Below are positions 51,756-63,300 of a stretch of DNA of 64,000 bases, piece by piece. The notes beneath the pieces are model-generated. The model was not told the DNA's origin. It did no database searches and worked only from the letters and a program-made list of their open reading frames with translations. The stretch spans positions 558,001 to 622,000 of the forward strand of contig JAJQJQ010000041.1 of the NCBI GenBank assembly GCA_028622995.1, written 5' to 3'. Position 1 is the first letter of the stretch, and the number at the start of each line of letters is the position of its first letter. Source of the DNA: Panagrolaimus kolymaensis (lineage: Eukaryota > Nematoda > Chromadorea > Rhabditida > Panagrolaimidae). A program made the position numbers and the translations under genes.

Positions 51756-52609
51756 TTCAGTTTTTTAAATGAAAATTTAATTTTTTTTTGGGAAGAATAT
51801 TTTATATTAGGCCTAATCCTTACTGGTTATATTTGGCCAAGTATTTTTACTCCAAAGTTTTCATTGTATCTCAGTTTTAAAGCATAGGTTTGAATAGAAA
51901 ATTTTTTCTTTTTCTATAAATAAGGTTTATGGACGTCAGTTTATAATTTAATAAAATAATCCCCAAAAAAAGCTAACAGTTTACAAAAAAAGTTTTAAAT
52001 TTATTTATGGCCATTATTTTTATTTTACTCAGTTTTTTTGTGCTCGATCCTATGTATTAAAATTTGCTAATTATAATAAGTTTCTTTAAAGAACATAATT
52101 TTCCACCTTTTTATGTCTTTGAAACTTTATATTGTTGAAGCTCAAATAAAGTTTTTTAAAAAGTTACGCAGTTTTTATTGATTCCTTATTTTGGAAAATG
52201 AACATAACTTTTGCTTTTTCTTTTGATTTATTATTATAAACAGTTTAACAAAATTTATTAATTAAAGTAACAAATTATAATTTTTTTATCTTAATTCAAT
52301 TGTTCGATGAATATTGCTCAAAATAATCTGAATACAGTTTTTATTTTAATAAAAAATCAATTAATTATTTATTTATTATACCGATTTCCATGAAAAAATG
52401 TTCAGCTCAGTTTTTTTATTTTTAAAATTATTTATTTTAAATGTTTGATAGTTTTTTTCTTTACTTTTGTATTGAAAGCAAATATTTTTTCTCCTAGTGT
52501 TACAGTAATCCAGCTGTTTTTCCTAAAATTAATGTTTGAATTCAGTTTTTTCCCTCCAAATTTATTCTTTTTTTGTCCCAACAAAAATCAAATGTTCTGC
52601 CCAGTTTCA

Positions 52610-52890
52610 AAACCTTGCGTTACAAATCTTTTTTTTCATTTTATTTTTGCAAAATAAAAACGAACTTTATTTTTGTTATTTGTAACAAAAAAAGTTGCGT
52701 AAAAGTGTTTTTGACTTTTTACTTTCCACGTCGTCAACTTCCTTTTCCTTAAAAAGAAGGAAAGGTGGTTGACCCAACAACGACAACCAGCACCGGCAAG
52801 CACAGCACAAAAAACTCAGCTGATCATCATCAAATGTTTGTTACATTTGTTTTTTTTCTCATTTTCTTTTATCGTCGTCACCTTCTTGAA
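52610..52890. other. Motif-free gap with mixed-composition core
   Basis: The core at about 52,725-52,835 is richer in GC. It has a hairpin-like CTTCCTTTTCCTT / AAGAAGGAAAGG pair and a CAGCTGATCATCATC word. It could be regulatory. No coding frame is convincing. Confidence 0.45.
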
Positions 52891-54619
52891 GTCAGTTTAT
52901 TGAACTGACATTCCCCCTTTTTTCCTTTATTTATAAGTCCTACAAAATCTTATAAAGAAAAAAATATCAAAAATGGAATGGTTGTTTTTGGTTCAAACGT
53001 AAATTTGGAGTTACAGTTTTTTGGTTTATTTAACTTTATTCAATTTAATAGAAATGCAGTTTTTTTTTTTAATTTATCTGAACATGATAAAAGTTTTCCA
53101 AATTTAGTATTTCCAAAAAAAAAATTGGCTTAATAAAATGATATTATTCAGTTTTCTTTCTAAACAAAATCTTAAAAGATAACACTTCTTTAAATTTCTT
53201 TTTATAAAAATATATTGCCTTTGCTTTTTATCCTTCCTCTCTTTCATTCTTTTTTCAGCCTTGTTATATTTAAATAATAAAATTTTGATATTTTACTCCT
53301 TTTATTTATATTTTTCAGTTTTAATGTTTGTAACACAAATATTTTTTCATTAAAGAAAACAATAGTTTATATTCCACTCCAGTTTTAAAATTATAATCTT
53401 ATTTGAGAGTCTTTAAAAAAATATAAAAGTGCTCTAACATCCTTCTGGGTCCGCAGTTTTATTTTTATGTAAATTTTTTTAGTTATTCAACAACCTTTCC
53501 AAGCCATGGCTGCTCCTCAGTTTTTTTTTTTATTTTAAAAATTTACCCATAAACCAAAAATATGTGCATTTTGAATAATGTTTTCGTAATATACAGTTTT
53601 TTTCTACCGCTTTTAATTGGGAAGAAGCCAGTTTATTATGTTAAAGAAAAGTTAACAAAATCCAGATTTTAATTTGCCAAAAAAAAAATAAATTCCAGTT
53701 TGATAATATTGTGTAATTAAATTAAAAAATTTCTAATTTATTTGCCAATTACTGTTTTTTTGCACTTTGAATAAGAAGCATTTAATTTTTTATAAATCTT
53801 TGGTGTAGGATGATTTGAAATATTCTAACCACAGTACAATTTTTTAATGTCTCTAATTTACTTTTTTTACAACAGTTTAATCCTTTAAAAAATATTTAAT
53901 TTTTTTAGCAATGTGAAATTTTGTTTGTTCTTCCAATACATTGTTCTCTTTGAAAATATTGTTATAAGTTTTTTTTGCGAATTTTTTTTATTTTAGTTTA
54001 AAAAAAGGACATTGTCTGGCCTCAGTTTAATTTTTAACGGTAATAAAATTTTTTATGGCCGTCAGGAGGCAAAATTTCTAGTTAAATTTGAGACCTCTGT
54101 TTTTTCGTGACCTCCTCTTTATTTTAACCAACGATCAAAATCCTACCCAGTTTTAATAATTCTTTTTAAAATGAACGAAATTAAAAATTGAATAAGATGA
54201 AACTTAAAAATTATGAACTTTTCACGAAAGCAGTTTTAGAATATTTTTTATTATTACTAATAACAGTTATTATTTTCTTAATTTTCGTAAATGCCTGACC
54301 AGAATTGTGTTCCTCAGTTTTTCCGGCTAAATTTTAATAGGCATATTCTTCGTTCTTATTCAGTTTTTTCCTTTGCAAAACTCCCAAAAACTTGCAAAAA
54401 ATATTGAATTTAAAAAAATTTGAACATATTATTTCAAAACACAGCCATGTTTTTCTTTTATTTTTTAAAAACATTTTTTACTGATTGTTACATTTCTTTC
54501 TTTGCATTTATTCGTCAGTTTTTTGGTTGGTTGTGATTAGCCATTTATCATTATTATTTTTTCCCCTTTTTTTTTATTTGGAACGATAACCTTTTATTTT
54601 TCTATCATTTATTGCAGTT

Positions 54620-55245
54620 TTTTTCTTCACATGTTTACCATCTGTTTTTCTAACTTTTAACTTTTTTCCGTCACTTTTAATTTATTAAATTTTTGCAGAC
54701 ATTTTTTTGTTTTCGTCTGCTTTTTCACTTTTTTAAACACAGAAAAATAATAGAAATTTTTTTGATTGTTTAACCTGTTTTGAAACTATTTTTTTTATTA
54801 TTTTGGGTTTTTTATTATTCGAAAACAGCTGATGCGGCGGCGGCCATGAAAAAGGTCGCTGCCCTTAGTTCAACCAACGACGTGTTCCGTTCGAACTGCA
54901 ACGCTTCACCTCGACGGAGTCACTATTTTCCTTTTATTTTATTTTAGCAACAAAAAAGCAAAAAAGAAAAACATGTTTACTATGTTTGAGTTAAAAAGAA
55001 AAGATAGATACGACGTAGACCTAACGCGATGGGTATTTACAATAGCAAGAGAAAACATTTTTTGGGGTAAATAAAAAAATGACGCGATGGAGGATGCAGC
55101 CGGTAAACATGGGCCCATCAGCTGTGAAAAACAAAAATGATCTCTTAAAATAAAATAATAGGTTTCATATTGTTTTGTAGTGAAAAAGAGTTGTGATCTT
55201 TGGCAAATTTTTTTCATAGCTTTTTCCCAGAATGGAACATCATCT
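54620..55245. promoter_or_regulatory. Motif-free gap with GC-rich island upstream of the DM gene
   Basis: About 625 bp lack CAGTTT. At 54,826-54,925 is a compact GC-rich island beginning CAGCTGATGCGGCGGCGGCC. It contains an ATG-led frame of 33 codons at 54,847. A second CAGCTGATGGGCCC word occurs on the minus strand near 55,113-55,127. The minus strand carries a 92-codon open frame at 54,939-55,217 without recognisable domain. The island lies 1.2 kb before the first DM exon and may be its promoter or a 5' exon. Confidence 0.45.
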
Positions 55246-56100
55246 CAGTTTAATTATTTTTTTCTTTTTGACTTTGAAAATAGCCTTTTTAATTATTATT
55301 GAATTTTATAATCTTTTATAAGTTAAAAATATCTATTGTAATTTTTATTCAACAATTTTAAAACTCTTTTTTTTATGTTTATTATTTTTGTTTTTTTTAA
55401 AATTAAAATACAGTTTCTTGTTTTTCCTTCTTCATATTTAATCATTTTGTTTACAGTTAAGCTTTAAAGCTATTCTAAAAAAAGAACTCAGTTAAGTTTG
55501 TTAAAAAAATTATTATTAAAACTTTAATATTTTTTGAAAAATAAAAAAAAACAGTTTGATTTCTCCAAATTATGGAAGTTTTTTAATTATAAATAATTAT
55601 GCTTCAACTTTTTTTAAATTTCACATATTTCTCCTCTTTCCTTCAATATAAATAAATCTTTGTTCCGACCGATGAATAAATTATGAACCAGTTTAAAATC
55701 TTCTTTTTATGTTTTAATTTCTTTCAGTTTATTTTCTTTTCTTTAATAATTAACTATATGCAGTTTTTTAATTTTTAAATAAACTCTCATTTTTATCGTT
55801 TTCAGTTTTTATTTATTTTTATTATAAAATTATTTATTTCTATATTCAGTTATTAGTTAATAATTATTTTTAATTAAACGTTCCTTAAAATAGTTATACA
55901 ATTTTAAATATTTTTAAATATTTCTCCTATTTCTATCGTGATTATCCGAGCTTCGATAACTGATACAGTTTATAAAATTTATCTTATTTTAATTTTATTT
56001 GAAAGTAAATTTTTTGTTCTAGATTTTATTGTAACCTTTATTAAAATTTCTCGCCAGTTTTATTTCTTGAAATCATAAAAGTATTTAGTGGAATGAAAAT

Positions 56101-57338
56101 ATGTTGGGTTTTGAATCATTAAATACCCTCAATGCTTTTAACGCAGTATCAGGGCAACTTGATAAAATCAGTGGTAAGCTTTTTACTCATCACACCTATT
56201 TTCTTAAAAACTCATCAGTTTACAGTTTATTTAAATTAATAATTTTTTAAATCCATTTCACCCACTGCCGTACAATTCAGTTTAATTTTTAAAAAAAGAA
56301 GATCATTTTCAAAAGTTGAAAGTGTGTATTTAAAAATAGTCTTTATAACCCCTGTTCAAATTATCCTTTACCATATCCACCATTAAAAATGTTTGACAGT
56401 TTTGAAATCAAACGGGATGCTTATAATACAGTTATAAAAATAATTTAAAAAATATGCTCCATTGTAAAAATAATAGTTTATACAAAATGTCTTGCTTTAA
56501 TTAAGCTTTAAAGTTCCACGCATCATTGCAGTTTTGGTTTGAAAAATTTTAAAAAAAAATACTACTTTTTTTGTTTTTTTGAATATTCAGTTTAAGTTTA
56601 AAAAATAAATTATTATTTTTAACAGCACAATGTATGTATCTGCGACAGTTTTATAATAAAAAAATATTCCCTTTTTTTAAGTATCAACTTTCCAGGGTTG
56701 CCTCAGTTTTCCGTATCAACATTTTAAAATTCCCCAATAAAAAAAACAACTATCAACAGTTTTGACATTTATTAAATGAATGACTTTTTTTGTTTCATTT
56801 TTATATTTTTCACGAAAAAAATCCTGCAATAAACATTGCGCAGTTTTAAATCCATAAAATATTTTTAAAAAATTAACTAAAAAGTTTTCCAAAGACCATA
56901 ATTTTTTTTTTTAATTATCCTTAAAATTTTTTATAGGCCAAATTCCAATTAATAATAAACGAATATATTATTGCCAACGTTGCTTGAATCATGGATTATT
57001 GGAGCCAAGAAAAAATCATAAATGTGATTGTGCATTTGCTTCCTGCGCATGCCAGAAATGCATTTTGGTTGAAAAGCGTCGAGTTTTAAATACTCAATTG
57101 CATGAATTAGAAGAAATTGTTGAAGAAGAAAAAATTAATGAATTCCCAAAAAGTCAGACTATCAATGGCCAAATCTCAGTTTTTAATGCTTCTAATAAAC
57201 CAGCGATGGCAATAATTTCTCCATCCTCCAACACGAATGAAGAAAATTCAGTTTTATTTGATTTTGAAATGATGAATGCCGACACAAATGTTTGTGATGG
57301 TGGAGAAGAAGGTGGAGAACACGGAAGAATGAAAGGAG
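56101..57338 (+). CDS. DM-domain (doublesex/mab-3-type) transcription factor, 5' part
   Basis: Exon 1 is 56101-56173 (MLGFESLNTLN...DKIS) and ends at GTAAGC. Exon 2 begins after TATAG at 56,937. Phase 1 joins them across a Gly codon. The DM zinc module is at residues 33-80: YCQRCLNH, KNHKCDCAFASCACQKC, then KRRVLNTQL. Cys and His ligands sit at 37, 40, 43, 52, 54, 56, 61, 63 and 66. DM proteins bind the DNA minor groove and drive male development in worms, flies and vertebrates. After the domain come an acidic coiled segment and a Ser/Asn-rich tail. A GTTTGT donor at 57,339 suggests further exons; if unused, a stop follows at 57,359-57,361 (165 residues in all). The 763-bp intron and both flanks are full of CAGTTT motifs. 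Confidence 0.87.
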
Positions 57339-57361
57339 GTTTGTTTATCAGTTTTTTTTGA

Positions 57362-60300
57362 ACAATTTCTTTGGGGATTAAAAATATATTATTATATGAA
57401 AGTTTTCTTAAATTTATTAAACCCCAGTTTTTTTCTTTTCCAGTATTGTTTTCTAGTGTCAGTTTAAAATTTTTTTATTTAAATATATGGGTTTTAAAAT
57501 TTGGGACAAATTTTTTTTCTTACAAAGAGTGTCTTTTTTTTTTTATAGAAATTTAATAAAAAATTTCCCTGGTTAAAAACGCAATCGCAGTTTTTTTATT
57601 TACATCCTTAATTATAAGGACGAAACATATTTTTTATATTTTTTTTTCACTGAAGTAATCTTTGCCTTGCCTCTAAAGCTGTCAGTTTTCTATTCTTAAT
57701 ATATTTGGCTTCCTTAATTGTTCTAAAATATTAAGCTATTCTCAGTTTGTTTCTTTTTTTAATTTTTTTAACATAATTTTGTAAAGTGCCAAACATCATG
57801 ACAGTTTTTTTCTTTTATTTACTTGGAAAATGTATAAAAACAGCAATAGAAGCATTGTTGGTTTCCATAATTATTCACAAAATAAAATTTCCTTTTTTTG
57901 ATATATTTTAATAACAGTTTTTTGACGAAGGTTTTTAAACTTTTTTTCAGTTTTTATGGCTAGATTCTCCTTTATTATTCTTCACTTTAGCTTTAATCCC
58001 TAATAAAAAAAAAAATACAACAGTTTATAAATTAACAACAACAAGAAAAAATTCTCTCTAAAATTTAATAATTGAAATATTAATATTTCCTATTTCCAAG
58101 AGCTTTCGCAGTTTTTTAAGGTATGAAAATTATAAATATTTTTTGGTGGCAAATATTTAAATCTGAGCTTATGTAAAGCAGTTTTAAAGTACAGTGGCAT
58201 CCTAGGGTACCAGTTTTTATCATATTCTTTACTTAATTTTTTTATTTCGCAGTTTAATAGCCCCCCTCCTATGTCATACGTCCCAGTTAATTCCTCATTA
58301 TTAAAATTTCATAAATATCAAAAATTTGTTTTTGTTGTTTGTCCAAAAAAAGTATTGTTTATCGAAAGTCTGTTTGTAAAATTTCTCCTAAATACCGTTT
58401 TCAGGTTTTTTAAAAGCATGCTTCATTTTTCAAAACATTTTGTTTAATTTTAGAAAAAGTTTTATTTAAATTCTTTTTTATTATTGTTAGCAAAAGAAGC
58501 ACAGTTTATTCATTCTTTAAAACTCAAAAAAGTCAATCCAGTTAAAAAAATTATTTATTACTCAAGTAACTTGGACAATGATGCAGTTTTTTGAATTATA
58601 GAAAATATGCTTGATGGCAAAAGATCGAAATAAAAATTTAATATTGTTTAAAAAATAAATTGATGGTAATTTACTGCTCTCAGTTTTTATCCTTATCTTT
58701 ATTTTATTTATTGTTCAGTTTATATTGTCTAAGAACAGTTAATCCTCATTATTAAAATTGAAATCTCATAACTTTTCTTTCATTCATCTCCTTTCAAGCC
58801 ACAGTTTATTTTTCAAAAAAAAATTATAGCTCCAATCCAGTTTTCAACCAAATCGGTTTTGCCCATCCAGTTTTCAATCAAAGATCATCCATCACCTCCC
58901 AAAATAATTTATTTTCCTTTTTTTGTTGTTGCAATTGCAAGATATTTATTTTTCCAAGCTGCTAGATTGCTGGTTGCAAAAAGTGTAACCTTGTCTCTTC
59001 CTCTTTTTTTCTTTCATGCACCGAATTTATTTTTATTTCGCTTGATTAAACAAAAAAGAGAGAGAATATTGGAATAATAAAAAATATTTATTTAATAATT
59101 TTTAAAAATCTTTCAAGAATAAAATCAAAACAGTTTTTTTTATTTGACCTTGTTTCGAGATTGTTTTGAAAATTTGCAATGTTTTTTGTTGCATTTTTTT
59201 TTCTTGGTCCCTAATTTTTTGAGGGGCTTCCTATGGATTATTTTTTTAGAACTCAAAAAGAGCATACAAAAGTGCAAAAAAAAAGAAGCATTTTTTCTTT
59301 AAAGCCATATTATTTTTGTTGCTTTTTCTTGGCAACAGCCGCAACAGTTTTGAAATGGTGGCATTAAAATAAAAATTTGAAACATTAAAAAGTAATAAAT
59401 TCAGTGAGATTGCACTTTTATGGGATAAAAAAGCAAAAAGCAAGAAAAAAAAAGATAGATTAAAAAACAAAATATGTTAGAGACACATTTTATTTTTTTT
59501 TACCAAAAAGTAAGATAACAAAAAAACCAACGCCGTTTAAAACAAAAAATTAAAGTCTTTTGTATCAATTTTTTTTGCAGTTTAAAAACAATTTTTAACA
59601 AACAAAACCAGTGGGAAAAGCTGCTACAGTTTTTAAACATAAAAATATGTATCCATTCTTATTCATGCAGTTTATGAATGAAAAGATTAAAAATATAAAA
59701 AAACTTTTCAAATTATTATCTTCCACGTCAAAAAAAACATAACAATTATTTAACTTTTAAATTTTCTTCTTCTTCTATATTTTTAAACCTTTTTCCTTTT
59801 TGGAACATCCTCAAATACTCCACCAGTTAATTTGAAATAAGAAAAAAAATATAGCCTTGTAAGTAAACGAACCGCAGTTTTAAATATTTTTATTCATAAG
59901 CTTTAAAATAGATGAAACAGTTTTTACTTCTTTGTTTCTTGAAAATTTTTTATTTTGAAATTATTTTTGCCCTTCACCAAGTTTTTTATATGATAAATGC
60001 TTTATAGTTTTCTTTTAAAGTTTTTTCTCTCGGAATTATCAATATGTTCCAGTTTTTATGATTTTGTTTTTTTAAACCTAAATAAACCAAAAAGGTATTA
60101 TAAAAAAAACTTTGGACTTTCTCCTTCAATCTCGATGGGCCCCAGTTTTATTATAAATTTATTTTTGTTTTGTTATAAGCATGTTTTTGAAAAGAAAATG
60201 CTTTGCAGTTCAGTTAAAATTATTCGAGCTTTTAAAAGAGGCCATCAAACTACACAGTTTATTTACAACTTTGTTTAAAACCGCAAGCTTGATAATCAGT

Positions 60301-63300
60301 TTTTGTCCATTTAAAAAAATTCGATTTTTTTAATTCTTCAGTTTATATTTTAAGATTTTTTTGGAATTCTCCCTTTCATTTTTTTCTCTTTATCCCATAA
60401 AAGTACTTTTGGGATTAAAATTACTCACTCATGTTTTTTTTACACACAATTTAATATCCTCTTTTCTCTCTTCTTTCGTTCTTTTCTTTTTTTTACATTT
60501 ATATTTCTAAAAATAGTTTTTGTAGACTTAGAAAAAAACGTAGTCGTCGCTTTTTGTCTATCACGTTTCTGATGCTCCTTGGGATTTCCTTTTCTTTTTC
60601 ATTCATTTTTTTACTCCTCTTTAGATTCTTTAAAATTAATATACTTATTTAACGAATGAAAAATACTATCCTCAGTTTTAACTCAAAAAAGATGCATTAA
60701 TTTAATTTTTTATTTAAAAAACACGTACTACAAAATTAGGGGTTTTGGAAAGAAAAAAATATTCTTTCTTTTGGAAAAGCCAATGTCAAAAAAAACAAAT
60801 TAAGAGTTTTAAATATTCTAAGGTATCAACAAAAAAAAACAGATATTGCAATATTAAAAAAAATAAGAGTATTTTTTGAGGGTTTTTGCTCCATTTTTAC
60901 TGCCAAAAGAGTAAAAGTCAAACGTGCCCTTACAGTTGAGAGAAGGATTATGTTTGATCCTTGAAATTTTGTTTTAAATAACAAAAGTTGGAAATTCTAA
61001 AATAATTCAGTTTTTCTTACAAATCTCCAAATATTGGCACCCATTTTAGAAAGCTTAATTTTAATAAATCATTTGATACAACAGTTTTATCTTTTTTAAA
61101 TTATTTGGTTTTGTGAAAAATTACCAAACTACAATGGAATGAATATGCAGTTTTTTACTACTAAATCAAAAAATTGAGAATATACTAATGATGAGACCGA
61201 TGCAGTTTTAGTTTAAAACAAAATTAATCTTAAAATTTTAATAAGCCCAATAAAGTTTGATAATTGCTTTTGTAGAAAATGAATCAACGTATTCACAGTT
61301 TTGTAACATTTTTTAAACTTGCTTTTATTTTAAAAAAAATCAGCGATAAATAATAATTGGATCAGTTAAAAATTACAATAATTTCCATCGCGAATTTGAT
61401 CCAACAGTTTTTATTTTTTGTGTATTTTTTTTAAATTGAAACTACTTATCGAAGCAGTTCGCAATTTATTTTTCTATAAATACTTATACCCAAAAAAAAA
61501 TTTAAAAAAACACTAATCATTTCAAAAGACAATTTTGAAACTTTTTATTTTTTATATTTCCTATTGAAACACTTGTAAACAGTTTAATTATTAAAAAAAA
61601 ATTCTCAAAGTAAAAATGATGAAACAATGACCGAACTTTTGTTCGTCTCATTACGGTTTTTAAAATTATGCAGTTAAAAAAATAATAATAAACGCGCGCA
61701 CTGATTTTTCTTTTCTTTCAAATTAGCCCACATCTTTAATTAACCAGTTTCTATTATTTTCTTCGAAAATAAATTTGTTTGATACTTTAACATTAAATCC
61801 CTCTCTTTTGCTTTCTCACATATATATGATTATGGCTAATCAGTTTATCCATGACAAAAAAAAATTTACGTATGAATGATGTCTTTATCGTTTCATAATC
61901 CCTGGTCTCAATCGACAATTTTCTTTATTTTAATAATATTAATCAGTTACAATCTTTTTATTTTATTTTTTTAATTCAAATCTTCTCAATATCTATCTCC
62001 AACGACAGCGTCAACTAACAGTTTTGTCTTTTTTATTTTTTAAATCTTTTGCAAAATCACAGTTTTTCTTTCGATGGTTTAAAAACAAATTTCACGCAAC
62101 TTTCATTAGCTGTTTGTTAGTTGTATTACTTATTATGAATAAAGGGATTTATAAGTTTATAGTAAGTAAATCAGGGTTTAAAAAAGTGTGCGTGTTTGTA
62201 AAAAAAATATAATAAGAATGAAGAAAAAAAGGGATAATTCCGGTTTTTAATGTTACAAAAAAATAATAATAAAGAAGCACCGTGGATTATTCATTCATTT
62301 TAGCTAAATATAAACCCTTGGTTTTCTAAAAATATTTATGTGTGACATCAAAATGGATAAAAAAGTATTTTGTTTTGAATATAACACAACAAGAGACGCT
62401 TCAATTTATATACAAATATAAAACCCTCAACAGTTTTTATCCATTTTTTTCCGAGAGGTAAATATGTACTGTGTCTGTTTATTAAAAATTAAAAATACCT
62501 TCCACCGTCGGCTAGAATATGCTACAGTTTTGAAATCTAAAAATATATTAAATAAATTTGCCAAAAATTGATGAAATTTTAATTATTTTTTTCATCCCGA
62601 AAATTACGCTGACAGTTTACTTAAAAATATTTTTATATAAAAAATAAATATATCAAAGTTTGTAAAATTTAAGAAACATTAGTGCAAATGTTGTTATTTT
62701 CTTATTTTTCTTATATGCAGTTATTTTTAAAATATCAAAGAGCTTGGAGATGGGATTAAGAATAAATAAAAAAGTAATTAATGAATTTTTCCATTTGAAT
62801 GAGATCGGCAACAGTTTTAATAATAAAAAATATTAACTTTTTTTTTCTCAAAATGGATGAAGTTTTTATTTCGTTTTTCTCCAAAAAGACTTTGCTAAAT
62901 TCAGTTTATAAGAATTTTTAAACAAAAAATTCTTTTCTTCCTTTTATGTAAATAGTAAACAGTTACAATACAGTTTTTTTTTCAAAACAGCAAGCTTTAG
63001 ATTAATTAAAAATTTAAAAAATATATCTCCACCGACGGGTAAATTAAACTCCAGTTTTAAATGCTAAAAAATGATATTAATGCTATTTAAAAAAAATCTT
63101 GTTCAGTTTTTATTCTTCTTTTCTTTTCATTCTTCAATCTTTTTATCAGTTTATTTCTAACTTTTTAAGCAAAAAATGCTGAGACTTTTCATTTAAAAAC
63201 ATGGTGAAGATTTTTTTTCGCAGAAATCGAACCAGGCTTTTGCTGATGACAGTTATTTCTTTATAAAATTTCAACAAAAATTTTAAAATTTCAAGTTAAA

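Noticed and set aside
54939..55217. 92-codon minus-strand frame as a gene
   Set aside because: No domain, Phe/Ser/Leu-rich, low-complexity ends; mentioned only as part of the motif-free gap.
57362..62212. Several 60-93-codon plus-strand frames
   Set aside because: Phe/Lys/Leu-rich translations typical of AT-rich noncoding DNA, with no start context or domain.
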